This document shows, one piece after another, positions 26,959 to 36,192 of a stretch of 64,000 bases of DNA; within the stretch, counting starts at the first letter, position 1; the number at the start of each line of letters is the position of its first letter. The DNA comes from CAYNRE01 sp964399535. GTDB lineage: Bacteria; Planctomycetota; Planctomycetia; Pirellulales; CAYNRE01. The translations under genes and the position numbers were made by a program. The stretch is from positions 124,001 through 188,000 of the forward strand of contig CAYNRE010000058.1 of NCBI GenBank assembly GCA_964399535.1. The letters are read 5' to 3'. The notes beneath the pieces were generated by a model. It saw only the letters and a program-made list of their open reading frames with translations, was not told the DNA's origin and did not search any database.

Positions 26959-29433
26959 CTAAAGCCCCGCGCCCACCAGGCTGCTGGCCAGCAGTTGGGG
27001 CAGCGTCTGGGTTTGCTTGCGGGCCCCGGCAGGGCGCCCCGGCGCGAGGCTGGCGGCGCCATTCCACAGGTCGTCGAGCACGGTTTCCCAGCGGTGGCGC
27101 CGGGCATTGTCGAGCCCCCGCTGCCGGAGTTGCCGGCGCAGGGCGCCCTCAGACCAGAGCCGTTCGAGGGCCTCGGCCAGGGCGCCGGGCCGATCCATGG
27201 ACACCACCAAACCCGAGTCGGTATCGCCCACGATCTCGGGCGGACCGCCCTGGTCGCCCACGATAACCGGCAAGCCCGAGGCCTGAGCCTCGAGCACCAC
27301 ATTGCCAAAGGTATCGGTCAGACTGGGGAAAACGAAGGTGTCGGCGCTGGCGTAGGCCCGTGCCAGGCTTTCGCCCCGCAACACCCCGGTGAACGCAATG
27401 GTGCTGGCCGAGTACCGCGAGCGCAGCTCGGCCAACAGCGGCCCATCGCCCACGATGGCCAATTGGGCCTGTCTACCTCGAGCCAGGAATTGCTCGAACG
27501 AGTCGAGCAAGTGCGGCAGGTTCTTCTCCTGGGAAACTCGCCCCACGTACAGGAACGTGAATTGATCGCCCAGGCCGAACTGGCTCCAGAAACCTTGCTG
27601 GCGCAGGGCGGGATCGAACTGGGCCAGGTCGACGCCACGTTTCAGCACCCGCATCCGTTCGGCCGGAAATCCGCGCTCGGTCAGCTGGCGGCGGTAGCAC
27701 TCGCTGGGCACAAAAACGCAATCGAGCTGCCCGTAGAACCAGTGCAAATAGCGCCAGGTTAGTTTCTCGATGTTCTCATCTTCGGTGAACTGTCGTACGT
27801 AGCGGGGAAAATCGGTGTGATAAATGCCCGCCACGCGCAAACCCAAGAGCCGCGCGGCCGCCAGGGCCACGAGCCCCAGGGGCCCCGGCGTGGAAATGAT
27901 CACTTCGGAGAACTGCTTCCGCTCAAAGTACTCGATGATCTCCAGGAAGGGAGGCACCGAAACCCGCTGCGATTCGTACTCCGGCAAGGGAAAACTGCCG
28001 ATGGGGGTGAAGTTGACCAGGGGCAGCTCGGTCTGGGGCGCTGGCGCCAGGCAGGTAACGATCGTCAGGGGCCGGGCCACGAGCTGCGCCGCTCGGCCCA
28101 CGGCCCCAATCGTGCGGCTTACGCCGTTGACGTCGTCGAACGTGTCGCTCACCCAGGCCCGCTGTTCGCTCTTTTGGTGGCGGTCGCCAACGGCCGGAAA
28201 ATGCTCGGCCACCTGCTGCAGAAAGGCCTCGTCTTTGTGCTGCGTGTGGAAGGCCGCCAGGTAGGGGGCGATGGCCAGCCCCACCGGGCCGAGCGAGGCC
28301 AGGTTTTGCAGGCTCTCGAGCACTTCGCCCCGCTGAACGTGCTCGACCAGGTTGTCGAAAAAAGCGTACCCCAACTGCTGGGTTACGCCACAAGCGGTGT
28401 GAAAGGTGCGAGCGTCGGCGGCCGCGTCGGGAGGCTGCGGCGACGGCGTATCACCCGTGCGGCGCTGGCGAAGCAGATCGGAGAACTCCTCTACCAGGCG
28501 GCGCTCGACCGTGGCCGCCGAATCTTGAGCGGCGCCGTTGGCCAAGACCAGGGCCGCCTTTGCGCCCCAACTCTGGGCCGCCGGCCGCTCGATCAACTGG
28601 CGAAACATTTCGCCGATCACGGTGGCCCGCCCGTCGCCTCCGGCCAGAAACCGCGATTTGTAATAGCCGTACGCAATGTGATAGAAGCAGTGGGCCAGCC
28701 GCACGCTGTTGCCGTGAGTGCCCCCCATCTCGCTACGGCCCGCCGCCAGATGCGCCAAAAACTCGCCGACCGTCGCGGCGGGCGGAGTTATGGTGTGGGC
28801 GGCGGCGATGTAGATCCCGCTGTGGTCGTCGCTGCCGGCCGTGAAGCTCTTGCGCCAGGGTTCCGCGCCCAGCGGCGCCATGCCATGGCGATCGGCAAGG
28901 GTCTCCATCATTTCCGGCGTCAAGTGCCGGAGCACCACATTCCACATTTCACAGGCGCGCGCGTCGCGCGTGCCGTTCATACCCTCGAACCGGTTGAACA
29001 ACAGCAGGATTTTTTCCAGGTGGTCGACCGTGAGCCGATCGTTGACGCGGAATAACGGGTGGGCCAGCGAGTAAACAATGTTCTGTTCGACCAGGTAGTC
29101 GCGAAAGTCGTATACGTTCTCGCGCAACTCCTGGATCACCGCAAACTGCTCGGGGCTAAACCCGAAAACCAGGCAGTGCAGCTTGCAACCGTCTTCCGGG
29201 AAGTAGGTGGTGATTTCGCTCGCGAGAAACGTGCCGGGCAAGTGGGCGATTTCCAACGCCCCCTCGATCCGGTTGTGGTCCGAGATCGTAACGAAGTCCA
29301 TGCCGCGCTCCCGGGCTCGCTGGTAAATCTCCAGCGGCTCGACGAAGCTCTCCGGCGCGCCAATGCGGCGCAGAATCCACTCGCTGGGCCGGTCCGAATA
29401 CTTGCTGTGGACGTGTACGTCGGCACGCGACAT
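26959..29433 (-). CDS. PHP-domain / glycosyltransferase family 4 fusion protein
   Basis: An 824-residue fusion. The N-terminus is a PHP metal-dependent phosphoesterase-like domain: HVHSKYSD at residues 6-13, TISDHNR near 45, and AASEIT/HCLVFGF-like later motifs. The C-terminal half (~420-824) is a GT-B glycosyltransferase of family GT4: SPGPLGLVALAAARL in the N-lobe, and FLYVGRVSQEKNLPHLL, AIVGDGPLL and SLTDTFGNVVLEAQASGLPV in the sugar-nucleotide lobe. The middle (~200-400) is helical and unassigned. ATG 29433 is preceded by aaagga. The acceptor is unknown; a role in glycolipid or polysaccharide assembly is inference. Confidence 0.85.
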   Translation of the reverse strand: MSRADVHVHSKYSDRPSEWILRRIGAPESFVEPLEIYQRARERGMDFVTISDHNRIEGALEIAHLPGTFLASEITTYFPEDGCKLHCLVFGFSPEQFAVIQELRENVYDFRDYLVEQNIVYSLAHPLFRVNDRLTVDHLEKILLLFNRFEGMNGTRDARACEMWNVVLRHLTPEMMETLADRHGMAPLGAEPWRKSFTAGSDDHSGIYIAAAHTITPPAATVGEFLAHLAAGRSEMGGTHGNSVRLAHCFYHIAYGYYKSRFLAGGDGRATVIGEMFRQLIERPAAQSWGAKAALVLANGAAQDSAATVERRLVEEFSDLLRQRRTGDTPSPQPPDAAADARTFHTACGVTQQLGYAFFDNLVEHVQRGEVLESLQNLASLGPVGLAIAPYLAAFHTQHKDEAFLQQVAEHFPAVGDRHQKSEQRAWVSDTFDDVNGVSRTIGAVGRAAQLVARPLTIVTCLAPAPQTELPLVNFTPIGSFPLPEYESQRVSVPPFLEIIEYFERKQFSEVIISTPGPLGLVALAAARLLGLRVAGIYHTDFPRYVRQFTEDENIEKLTWRYLHWFYGQLDCVFVPSECYRRQLTERGFPAERMRVLKRGVDLAQFDPALRQQGFWSQFGLGDQFTFLYVGRVSQEKNLPHLLDSFEQFLARGRQAQLAIVGDGPLLAELRSRYSASTIAFTGVLRGESLARAYASADTFVFPSLTDTFGNVVLEAQASGLPVIVGDQGGPPEIVGDTDSGLVVSMDRPGALAEALERLWSEGALRRQLRQRGLDNARRHRWETVLDDLWNGAASLAPGRPAGARKQTQTLPQLLASSLVGAGL

Positions 29434-30049
29434 GAAGAATCCTTTCTTGCCAGTGGCTGCCCGGGCGGCGCCTTGCCGCCGCTTCCTTCGCTCAGGCCAC
29501 GTCGGTCCGCCGCGGGGGCGGGCCACTCCTCCGTCTTTTCGCCTCGCTCGCGCCGCAACGCGGTCGGGCCACCGCCAGAATATCCAGGCGTCGTTTGCCT
29601 TCGATGAAGAGGGGGTGAAATACCCGGGTCGCGCGCCAAGGCGTTTCGTAACTCGACGACCGGCCGGCGCCCCCTAAACCCTCCGAGACCAATTTCTTGC
29701 GGCGCACCCTCGGTCTGCTCCTCCACGGCCCCAACGCGGGCTCCGCTGAGCTGGCCGATTCGCACGAAACGGCCGCCCAAGTCCACCGCTCGGCCTGTGA
29801 GATGCCTTGCTCCGCGACGCGATCCTCCCCCGTTTCGACCGGACAGACCGGTTGCGCAAGTTATTCCGCCAGGGCCGAATTGCTAGAATTTAGGCCTCGG
29901 TCCAGGGCGTTCCCCCGAGCCTGGGCCGAGCGTGGTGTATCTTTGAAATCGAATGCGCGCAGGAAGGCGATTCGCCGTCGTTCGTGCCCCGGACGGTCGA
30001 TTGGGGGGGGGCGTTGGCTGGCGAAAACGCCGCAGGAGGTACCTAGGCC
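29434..30049. other. Divergent intergenic region with a candidate promoter
   Basis: 616 bp between the divergent glycosyltransferase and SBP56 genes. A candidate promoter reading right lies at 29861-29889. Short frames on both strands here have no conserved composition or start context, so I call no gene. Confidence 0.5.
29861..29889 (+). promoter_or_regulatory. Candidate promoter for the SBP56/methanethiol oxidase gene
   Basis: TTATTC (29861-29866) and TAGAAT (29884-29889) are spaced by 17 bp. The -10 box is good, the -35 weak. It would give a leader of about 150 nt before ATG 30050. Confidence 0.35.
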
Positions 30050-31480
30050 ATGCAGCGCCGTGATTTTCTTTGGGCCGCCGCCGGCGCGGCTTGTTTACCC
30101 CGCTGGCTGGCTGCCGCCGACCCGCACGGCCATGCGCCCAACTGTGGGCCTGGCTACGCTTCGCCCGCCGAGGCCCAGCGCGGGCCCCGTGAAAAACTGC
30201 TCTACACGTTGGCCCTGTACACCGGGTCGCCCATTCGTAAGCCCGATTACCTGGCTACGATCGATCTGGACCCCGAGTCGGGTACCTATGGTCGGGTGAT
30301 TCACCGGCTGGAAATGCCCTACTTGGGCGACGAGCTGCACCACTTCGGGTGGAACGCCTGCAGCTCGTGCCATGCCGATGCCTCGAAATCGCGCCGCTTC
30401 TTGGTCATTCCCGGGCTGAAGTCGAGCCGGATTTACATCGTCGACACCGAGGATCCTCGCGCGCCGAAGCTGCACCACATGATCGAGCCCGAGGAGATCA
30501 AACAGAAAACCGACCTTAGTTCGCCGCATACGGTTCACTGCCTGGCCAACGGCCAGATCATGCTCTCGATGCTGGGCGACGCAGCGGGCCAGGGACCGGG
30601 CGGATTCCTGCTGTTGGACGAAGACTTCAAGATCGCCGGCCGCTGGGAACGCGAGGCCCAGGGCATGAAGTTCAACTACGACTTCTGGTACCAACCTCGT
30701 CACAACGTGATGGTCTCGAGCGAGTGGGCGGCGCCGGTCACTTTTTTCGAGGGCTTCAACCCCGCCGAAGTGGAGCAGGGTAAGTACGGACGGCAGCTCC
30801 ACTTTTGGAATTGGCAGGACCGGCGGCTGGAGCAGACCATCGACTTGGGAACCACAGGGTTGATTCCGCTGGAAATTCGTTTTCACCACGACCCCGCCAG
30901 CACCCAGGGGTTTGTCGGCGCTGCGCTGTCGAGCGTAATCTGGCACTTCCAGCGGGGATCGTCGAAGTGGGAGGCCAACCCGATGATTTCGGTCGACTCG
31001 ATCGAACAAGAGGGCTGGCCGTTTCCGGTTCCGGGCCTGATTACCGACCTGGTGCTTTCGCTCGACGACCGCTGGCTTTACTTCTCCAATTGGTTGCACG
31101 GCGACGTGCGCCAGTACGACGTAAGCGACCCGGCCCATCCGCGGCTGGCGGGCCAACTCTGGTTGGGGGGCGTGTTGGGCAAGGCCAGCGAGCTGGCGGG
31201 CCACCCCGTGACGGGCGGACCGCAGATGCTCCAGCTCAGCCTCGACGGAAAACGGCTGTTTGTAACCAACTCGCTCTTTAGCAGTTGGGACAATCAGTTT
31301 TACCCGGCCATGAACCAGCAAGGCGGCTACCTGGTTCAGGTCGATTGCGACACCGACCAGGGCGGGCTTTCGCTCAACGAGAAGCTGTTTGTCGATTTCA
31401 GTCAGGAACCCAACGGACCGGCCCGGGCCCACGAAATGCGGTATCCCGGCGGCGACTGTACTTCCGATATTTGGGGTTAA
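30050..31480 (+). CDS. SBP56 family protein, probable methanethiol oxidase (Tat-exported)
   Basis: A 476-residue member of the selenium-binding protein 56 family, whose bacterial members include copper-dependent periplasmic methanethiol oxidase (MtoX: methanethiol to formaldehyde, H2S and H2O2). The N-terminus MQRRDFLWAAAGAAC is a twin-arginine signal, consistent with folded, metal-loaded export. The family core appears as LHHFGWNACSSCHADAS (~100-115) with SPHTVHCL, FNYDFWYQPRHN, EIRFHHDP and DLVLSLDDRWLYFSNWLHGD (His ligands). A strong ribosome site aggaggt (30034-30040) precedes ATG 30050. The family is clear; substrate and metal are inferred. Two unknown genes follow in the same direction. 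Confidence 0.9.
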   Translation: MQRRDFLWAAAGAACLPRWLAAADPHGHAPNCGPGYASPAEAQRGPREKLLYTLALYTGSPIRKPDYLATIDLDPESGTYGRVIHRLEMPYLGDELHHFGWNACSSCHADASKSRRFLVIPGLKSSRIYIVDTEDPRAPKLHHMIEPEEIKQKTDLSSPHTVHCLANGQIMLSMLGDAAGQGPGGFLLLDEDFKIAGRWEREAQGMKFNYDFWYQPRHNVMVSSEWAAPVTFFEGFNPAEVEQGKYGRQLHFWNWQDRRLEQTIDLGTTGLIPLEIRFHHDPASTQGFVGAALSSVIWHFQRGSSKWEANPMISVDSIEQEGWPFPVPGLITDLVLSLDDRWLYFSNWLHGDVRQYDVSDPAHPRLAGQLWLGGVLGKASELAGHPVTGGPQMLQLSLDGKRLFVTNSLFSSWDNQFYPAMNQQGGYLVQVDCDTDQGGLSLNEKLFVDFSQEPNGPARAHEMRYPGGDCTSDIWG

Positions 31481-31551
31481 GCGCCCGGGCCCGCGGGCTT
31501 CGCACGCCGCGGTTGCAGTCCGAAGCGCGCACCATTACGAGGAATGCGAGC

Positions 31552-32199
31552 ATGCTGAACCAAGTGGTTCGACGATCGACCCTGACCCTTCTCGTGGCGG
31601 TTGGACTGGCGCCCTGGGCAACGGCTCAGCCGGCCGCGCCCGAGTTCCGATCGGGTCCGCCGACCGATTCCCAAAGCCCACTGGAAGCGACCGGTGCCTT
31701 TCTTTGGAACATCACGTCGCAGCCGCTGCACTACCGGCTCCGGCTTACCAAGGGACTGACCTGGTCCGATCAGCGGGTGCTGGGACCCGGTGAGAAGCTG
31801 GACTTTGCCCAGGAATCGGCCGGAACCTATTTGGGTACCGGCCCCACGACCAGCCCGCGTTACCTGGTGATCGAGTACTACACGATGCAGGGCCTGATGA
31901 GCAATCGGCTATCCTCGCGATCGCTCACCAATCCCGACATGTTGTTGCCTTACTACTTCGCCGTCGAGGACGCCGACGGCGTGATCTGGCTGGTGCAAAC
32001 CGCCGACCGCGCGCGGGCCGAGGCCTTGCAGACCGAGTACCGCGGCGCCAAGAAGCTGACCCCCGAACAACTGGCCGGTCGCCGCCGGCATTTTCGCATG
32101 GCGGGGCTTTGGCGGCCGCTCGTGCCCGACACGGTCGACGGACAGTTATTGCCGACCGTGTATGGTTGGCCCACAGGTTACGCCTGCCCCTGCCGCTAG
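31552..32199 (+). CDS. Hypothetical secreted protein
   Basis: A 215-residue protein with an N-terminal signal peptide (VVRRSTLTLLVAVGLAPWATAQ) and no recognised domain. The mature region is probably beta-rich early (PLHYRLRLTKGLTWSDQRVL) and helical later, and ends in a Cys pair (ACPCR). ATG 31552 gives the signal; a longer frame extends left to 31285 inside the SBP56 gene and is rejected. It starts 72 bp after the SBP56 stop and may share its transcript. Function is unknown. Confidence 0.72.
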   Translation: MLNQVVRRSTLTLLVAVGLAPWATAQPAAPEFRSGPPTDSQSPLEATGAFLWNITSQPLHYRLRLTKGLTWSDQRVLGPGEKLDFAQESAGTYLGTGPTTSPRYLVIEYYTMQGLMSNRLSSRSLTNPDMLLPYYFAVEDADGVIWLVQTADRARAEALQTEYRGAKKLTPEQLAGRRRHFRMAGLWRPLVPDTVDGQLLPTVYGWPTGYACPCR

Positions 32200-32247
32200 G
32201 TCGCTTGCGAACCAGTGGTTGCCCCAAAGACCCAGGAACGATCGCGC

Positions 32248-33354
32248 ATGAACAGCTCTGCCCCCGCCGAAGGCCAACCGATCGGCTGTACGGTTTCCGA
32301 CGCGTTTGCCTCTTGGATGAGCCAAGCCCCGGGCTGCCTGGCGATCACCACCTACCAGGCCGGCAAAGTGGCCCTGGTCGGCTGGGACGGTCAGCAAGTG
32401 AGCCTGCTCCTGAGGCAGTTCTCCAAGCCGCTTGGGCTGGCGGCCATGGGCAGCCAGATCGCGCTGGCCACCCGGCACGAAATAACCATGCTGGCCAACG
32501 CCCCGTTGCTGGCCGGTGATTATTTGGAGCAACAACCGGGCCGGTACGACGCCTTGTTCGTGCCCCGGGCCAGCTTTTACACCGGCGACTTGAACGTGCA
32601 CGATCTGGCCTTTGGCCGCGACGGCCTCTGGCTGGTAAACACCCGGTTTTGCTGCCTGGCGTTTCCCAGCCTGGAGTACAGCTTCGTGCCGAAGTGGAGG
32701 CCCCCGTTCGTCAGCGAGATTGTGCCCGAAGATCGTTGCCACCTGAACGGCCTGGCAATGATCGACGGCCGGCCCAAGTACGTTACCTGTTTGGGGGAAA
32801 CCGATACGGCAGGCGGCTGGCGAGCCGGCAAGGCCACGGGGGGCGTGGTGGTCGACGTCGAGGCCAATGCCGTGGTGGCCCGGGGGCTGTCGATGCCGCA
32901 CTCGCCCCGCTGGTACGATGGCCGCCTGTGGGTGCTCAATTCCGGACAGGGAGAGTTGTCGCTGGTCGACCCGGCCGACGGCAAGATTACTCCGGTCTGC
33001 GGCTTGCCGGGCTATCTGCGGGGGCTGAGTTTCGTGGGGCCCTACGCGCTGGTCGGAATGTGCCAGATTCGCGAGAAGCACATTTTCGGCGGGCTGCCCA
33101 TCGAGGGGAAGCATCCGCGATTGCTCTGCGGGGTGGCGGTGGTCGACCTCCGCGATGGTCGAGCCGTGGCGATGTTCGAGTTCAGCTCGGGCGCCCAGGA
33201 GCTATTTGAAGTCTTGTTTCTGCCGGGGGTGCGCCGCCCGATGATCCTCAATCAAGAGCGCGAGGCAACCCGCCAGGCCTTTACCGCGCCCGACTTCTCG
33301 TATTGGCTGCGCCCCAGCAACGAGGTGCGCGACGAGCCGGCGCCCTCGGCATGA
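32248..33354 (+). CDS. TIGR03032-like (DUF4915-type) beta-propeller protein
   Basis: A 368-residue cytoplasmic protein without a signal peptide. It resembles the TIGR03032 family: ITTYQAGKVALVGWDGQQVS near the start, then DLNVHDLAFGRDGLWLVNTRFCCLAFPS and LNGLAMIDGRPKYVT, then MPHSPRWYDGRLWVLNSGQGELSLVD and GLPGYLRGLSF. These read as propeller blades. Members are often encoded beside tetratricopeptide or glycosyltransferase genes, but none sits here. ATG 32248 is preferred; ATG 32215 adds 11 residues. Function is unknown, and the placement behind an SBP56 gene may be coincidence. Confidence 0.75.
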   Translation: MNSSAPAEGQPIGCTVSDAFASWMSQAPGCLAITTYQAGKVALVGWDGQQVSLLLRQFSKPLGLAAMGSQIALATRHEITMLANAPLLAGDYLEQQPGRYDALFVPRASFYTGDLNVHDLAFGRDGLWLVNTRFCCLAFPSLEYSFVPKWRPPFVSEIVPEDRCHLNGLAMIDGRPKYVTCLGETDTAGGWRAGKATGGVVVDVEANAVVARGLSMPHSPRWYDGRLWVLNSGQGELSLVDPADGKITPVCGLPGYLRGLSFVGPYALVGMCQIREKHIFGGLPIEGKHPRLLCGVAVVDLRDGRAVAMFEFSSGAQELFEVLFLPGVRRPMILNQEREATRQAFTAPDFSYWLRPSNEVRDEPAPSA

Positions 33355-33579
33355 AGCCCCTCGGGCATCGGCGCGGTCTGCATCGAGCGAGCCTCCGTGG
33401 CGATAGTGGCGTCGTGCCCCAACCCCGAGTATGGTAAGAGCACTCGCTCGGTAGAGGGCCCGAACCGGTTGGGGCCGGCCTGAATCGCCCGGTCGGGGGC
33501 CGCCCGCGCCACGATCAAGCTTGGTTGGGGGTGCCGGCACCGGGGGAATTCTTTTGGTTTTCGTGGGAAAGGAAGTTTC

Positions 33580-34281
33580 ATGCCTGGTCCTGAGCTTACG
33601 GTTGCCTGGTGGAAGAAAAACAAGCCCAAGACTCTGCTCAAGGAACCGTTGAGCAAAGCCCTGGCCGAAGCAGCCAAGGCCGAAGCCGAGGCGGAGAAAA
33701 CCCCCAGCCGAGAGAATCTAGCGCGGGCCGGCGGCGCGTTGAAGCAGGTTTACGTGGCGGTGCAACAAACCAAGGAGGCCTGCAACAAGACCTTGCACAA
33801 GGAAACGCTTGCCAACCTGCCCAAGCTCGAGGCCCAGGCCAAGGCCCGCTACGCCGTGCTGCAGTCGATGCTGAAGCGGTGCAGCGCCTTTTTGGGCGAT
33901 TTTCACAAGGCCAAGGGAGCCCTGGTTAAGCTAGTCGACGCGACCGAGAAGAACCCTACCAAAGCGAATATCGCCAGTTGCGTCAAATGCCTGAAGCTGT
34001 TGCAAGATATGTGCGATCAGGCGCCGGTGGGCAGCGCCGAGACACGCAAAACGGCCTACCTGGCCAACGCGGTCAGCGACGACCTGAAGAAGCTGGGCGA
34101 AAAGCTGGAGGAGTACAAGCTGGCCCCCAGCGCGACGGCTGACCAGGCCAAGAAGAAGCTGGCCATGAAGAAGTATATCGACTCGATTTACGGCAGCCTT
34201 CGTAAGAACATCGCGCTCTTTAAGATTCCCGGCCTGGGCGCCGAGGTGCTCGGCTACATCAAGGGAGGCGTGGTCAGCTAG
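33580..34281 (+). CDS. Hypothetical Lys/Ala-rich helical protein
   Basis: A 233-residue cytoplasmic protein, almost entirely alpha-helical and rich in Lys, Ala, Leu and Glu; long helices look coiled-coil-like (residues ~20-75 and ~95-200). There is no signal peptide or transmembrane helix and no recognised motif. Two scattered Cys occur (ASCVKCLKLL). The start ATG 33580 is preceded by aaaggaag, a good ribosome site. It stands alone between the TIGR03032-like gene and the cardiolipin synthase, in the same direction but with a 225-bp gap. Composition is ordinary for the window. Confidence 0.7.
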   Translation: MPGPELTVAWWKKNKPKTLLKEPLSKALAEAAKAEAEAEKTPSRENLARAGGALKQVYVAVQQTKEACNKTLHKETLANLPKLEAQAKARYAVLQSMLKRCSAFLGDFHKAKGALVKLVDATEKNPTKANIASCVKCLKLLQDMCDQAPVGSAETRKTAYLANAVSDDLKKLGEKLEEYKLAPSATADQAKKKLAMKKYIDSIYGSLRKNIALFKIPGLGAEVLGYIKGGVVS

Positions 34282-34360
34282 CGCGCGCCGGGGGCCGCCG
34301 AGCCGGAAACTGCCGCTGGGTCGCCACGCCCGCGCGGCCGCAACACGCGGCCCGCCACCG

Positions 34361-35824
34361 ATGATTATGGAACACACCACGCTGGCGGCCATTGCCCTGC
34401 TCTTGGCCGATCTGGCGATTCGGATCGGGCTGTCGCTGCGCATCATCATGCGCCGCCTGCCGGTCGGTACCACCCTGGCCTGGCTGAGCGTGGTGCTGGT
34501 AATGCCCTTTGCCGGGGCGCTGGTTTACCTGCTGATTGGCGAACTGCGGCTCGGCACCCGTCGGGTGCGCCACGCCGCGGTCATCCACCGGCCCTACTCC
34601 GCCTGGCTCAAGGGGCTCCGCGACCGGTACCCGGTCGACGAAGTACGCTTGCCGGTCGAATCGCAGTCGCTCGAGCGTCTGACCGAGGCCGCCGCAGGTA
34701 TTCCGGTATTGCCGGGCAACCACCTTGAGCTGTTGACCGCGGCCGACGACATCTTGCGGCGGTTGATCGAGGACATCGACGCGGCCCGGGCGCGGGTGCG
34801 GCTGGAGTTCTACATCTGGCACGTCGGCGGTTTGGCCGACGACGTGGTTCAGGCATTGGTCCGCGCCGCTCAGCGGGGAGTCGATTGCCGGGTCCTGCTC
34901 GACTCGGTCGGCAGCCGGCCGTTTTTCGCCACCCCCCAGTACCAGGCCATGCGCGACGCGGGGGTTCAACTCCGCGTGGCCCTGCCCGTGGGGCTGGTGC
35001 GGATGCTGTTCGTGCGGTTCGATCTGCGGCTGCATCGCAAAATCGTGGTGATCGACGAACGCATTGCCTACACCGGCAGCCTGAACCTGGTCGATCCCCG
35101 CTATTTCAAGCAAGATGCCGGCGTCGGCCAATGGGTCGACGCCATGGTTCGGCTGCGGGGCCCCGCGGTCGAAGCCCTGGGGGTGACCTTTCTGGAAGAC
35201 TGGGAACTGGAAACCGACGAGGGCTTGGCCACCGGGCAATCGGCCGAGCAGCTCTCGGGCCAACCGCTGATCGGCACCTCCGACGTGCAGGTCGTTCCTT
35301 CGGGGCCGCTGCTCAGGCAGCACGCCATTCGCGAAGTGCTGCTCATGGCCATCTACTCGGCCCGCCGCGAGTTGATCCTGACCACTCCCTACTTCGTCCC
35401 CGACGAGTCGCTGCTCACGGCCCTGATCTCGGCCGCCAATCGCGGCGTAAACGTTACCCTTATTGTGCCGGCGCGGGTCGATTCGCTGCTGGTGCGCTTA
35501 GCCAGCCGGGCCTATGTCGACGACCTGGTTTCCGCCGGGGTGCGGATCTATCAGTTTCACGACGGATTGCTGCACACCAAGTCGATCACGGTCGACGGGC
35601 AGTTCAGCCTGTTCGGTTCGCTGAACCTGGACCCGCGCAGCCTGATGCTCAACTTCGAGATCACGCTGGCGGTGTACGATCCCGAGTTCACCAACGAGCT
35701 GCGCGGCCTGCAGCACGACTACCGCGACCGCTCGGCCCAGGTTCAGCTGGACGTGCTGCGCAGGCAATCGTATCGCGAGCGGCTGACCAACAACATCGCC
35801 CGGCTCGTCTCTCCGCTGCTCTAG
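34361..35824 (+). CDS. cls: Cardiolipin synthase, phospholipase D family
   Basis: A 487-residue cardiolipin synthase, condensing two phosphatidylglycerols to cardiolipin plus glycerol at the inner membrane. Two N-terminal hydrophobic helices (residues ~5-25, ~38-58) anchor it. Two PLD/HKD motifs are intact: LHRKIVVIDERIAYTGSLN (~224) and LHTKSITVDGQFSLFGSLN (~404). The end, RERLTNNIARLVSPLL, matches the family. ATG 34361 (MIMEH) is the natural start; the gene is monocistronic. A PE/PG pathway is elsewhere in the window (psd-pssA, pgsA). Confidence 0.93.
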   Translation: MIMEHTTLAAIALLLADLAIRIGLSLRIIMRRLPVGTTLAWLSVVLVMPFAGALVYLLIGELRLGTRRVRHAAVIHRPYSAWLKGLRDRYPVDEVRLPVESQSLERLTEAAAGIPVLPGNHLELLTAADDILRRLIEDIDAARARVRLEFYIWHVGGLADDVVQALVRAAQRGVDCRVLLDSVGSRPFFATPQYQAMRDAGVQLRVALPVGLVRMLFVRFDLRLHRKIVVIDERIAYTGSLNLVDPRYFKQDAGVGQWVDAMVRLRGPAVEALGVTFLEDWELETDEGLATGQSAEQLSGQPLIGTSDVQVVPSGPLLRQHAIREVLLMAIYSARRELILTTPYFVPDESLLTALISAANRGVNVTLIVPARVDSLLVRLASRAYVDDLVSAGVRIYQFHDGLLHTKSITVDGQFSLFGSLNLDPRSLMLNFEITLAVYDPEFTNELRGLQHDYRDRSAQVQLDVLRRQSYRERLTNNIARLVSPLL

Positions 35825-35903
35825 CGCGCCGTTGCGCGGCGCCGCCGAACGGGGTCGTCAGGCCGACCCGCCAGGCGGGGGCAGCCGCCCGAGCGAGCGA
35901 GTG

Positions 35904-36077
35904 CTATTTCCGCCCCTTGGCCTTCTTGGGGGTGGGAGTGGGCTTGCGCTTGGCAGAGGCCTTCGGCTTGGCGGCCGCCGGCTTCTTGGCCGCCCCCTTT
36001 TTGCCCCTCGATTTGCCGAACGCCAGTTCCCAACCTTCCGAATACCGCTTCGTCGATCCCGAGTGCAGCGTCGTCAT
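35904..36077 (-). CDS. Small Lys-rich basic protein
   Basis: A 57-residue protein with an ordered head (MTTLHSGSTKRYSEGWELAFG) and a tail of Lys, Ala and Pro (KKGAAKKPAAAKPKASAKRK...), like nucleic-acid-binding small basic proteins of planctomycetes. A longer frame begins at 36170; ATG 36077 is preferred because the conserved-looking head begins there and is preceded by a plausible site (gaggaacgactcag). It lies at the 3' side of ettA with the same orientation and may be a separate small transcription unit. Confidence 0.6.
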   Translation of the reverse strand: MTTLHSGSTKRYSEGWELAFGKSRGKKGAAKKPAAAKPKASAKRKPTPTPKKAKGRK

Positions 36078-36192
36078 CTGAGTCGTTCCTCGATTCGCTC
36101 CTGGCAGGGGCCAGACACGGCCCGCGACATGCCAAACTCTATAGCTAGTGGCCCTCGGCGGGCGCGTCAAGACGGTCGCGCCCCCAGAGCGG

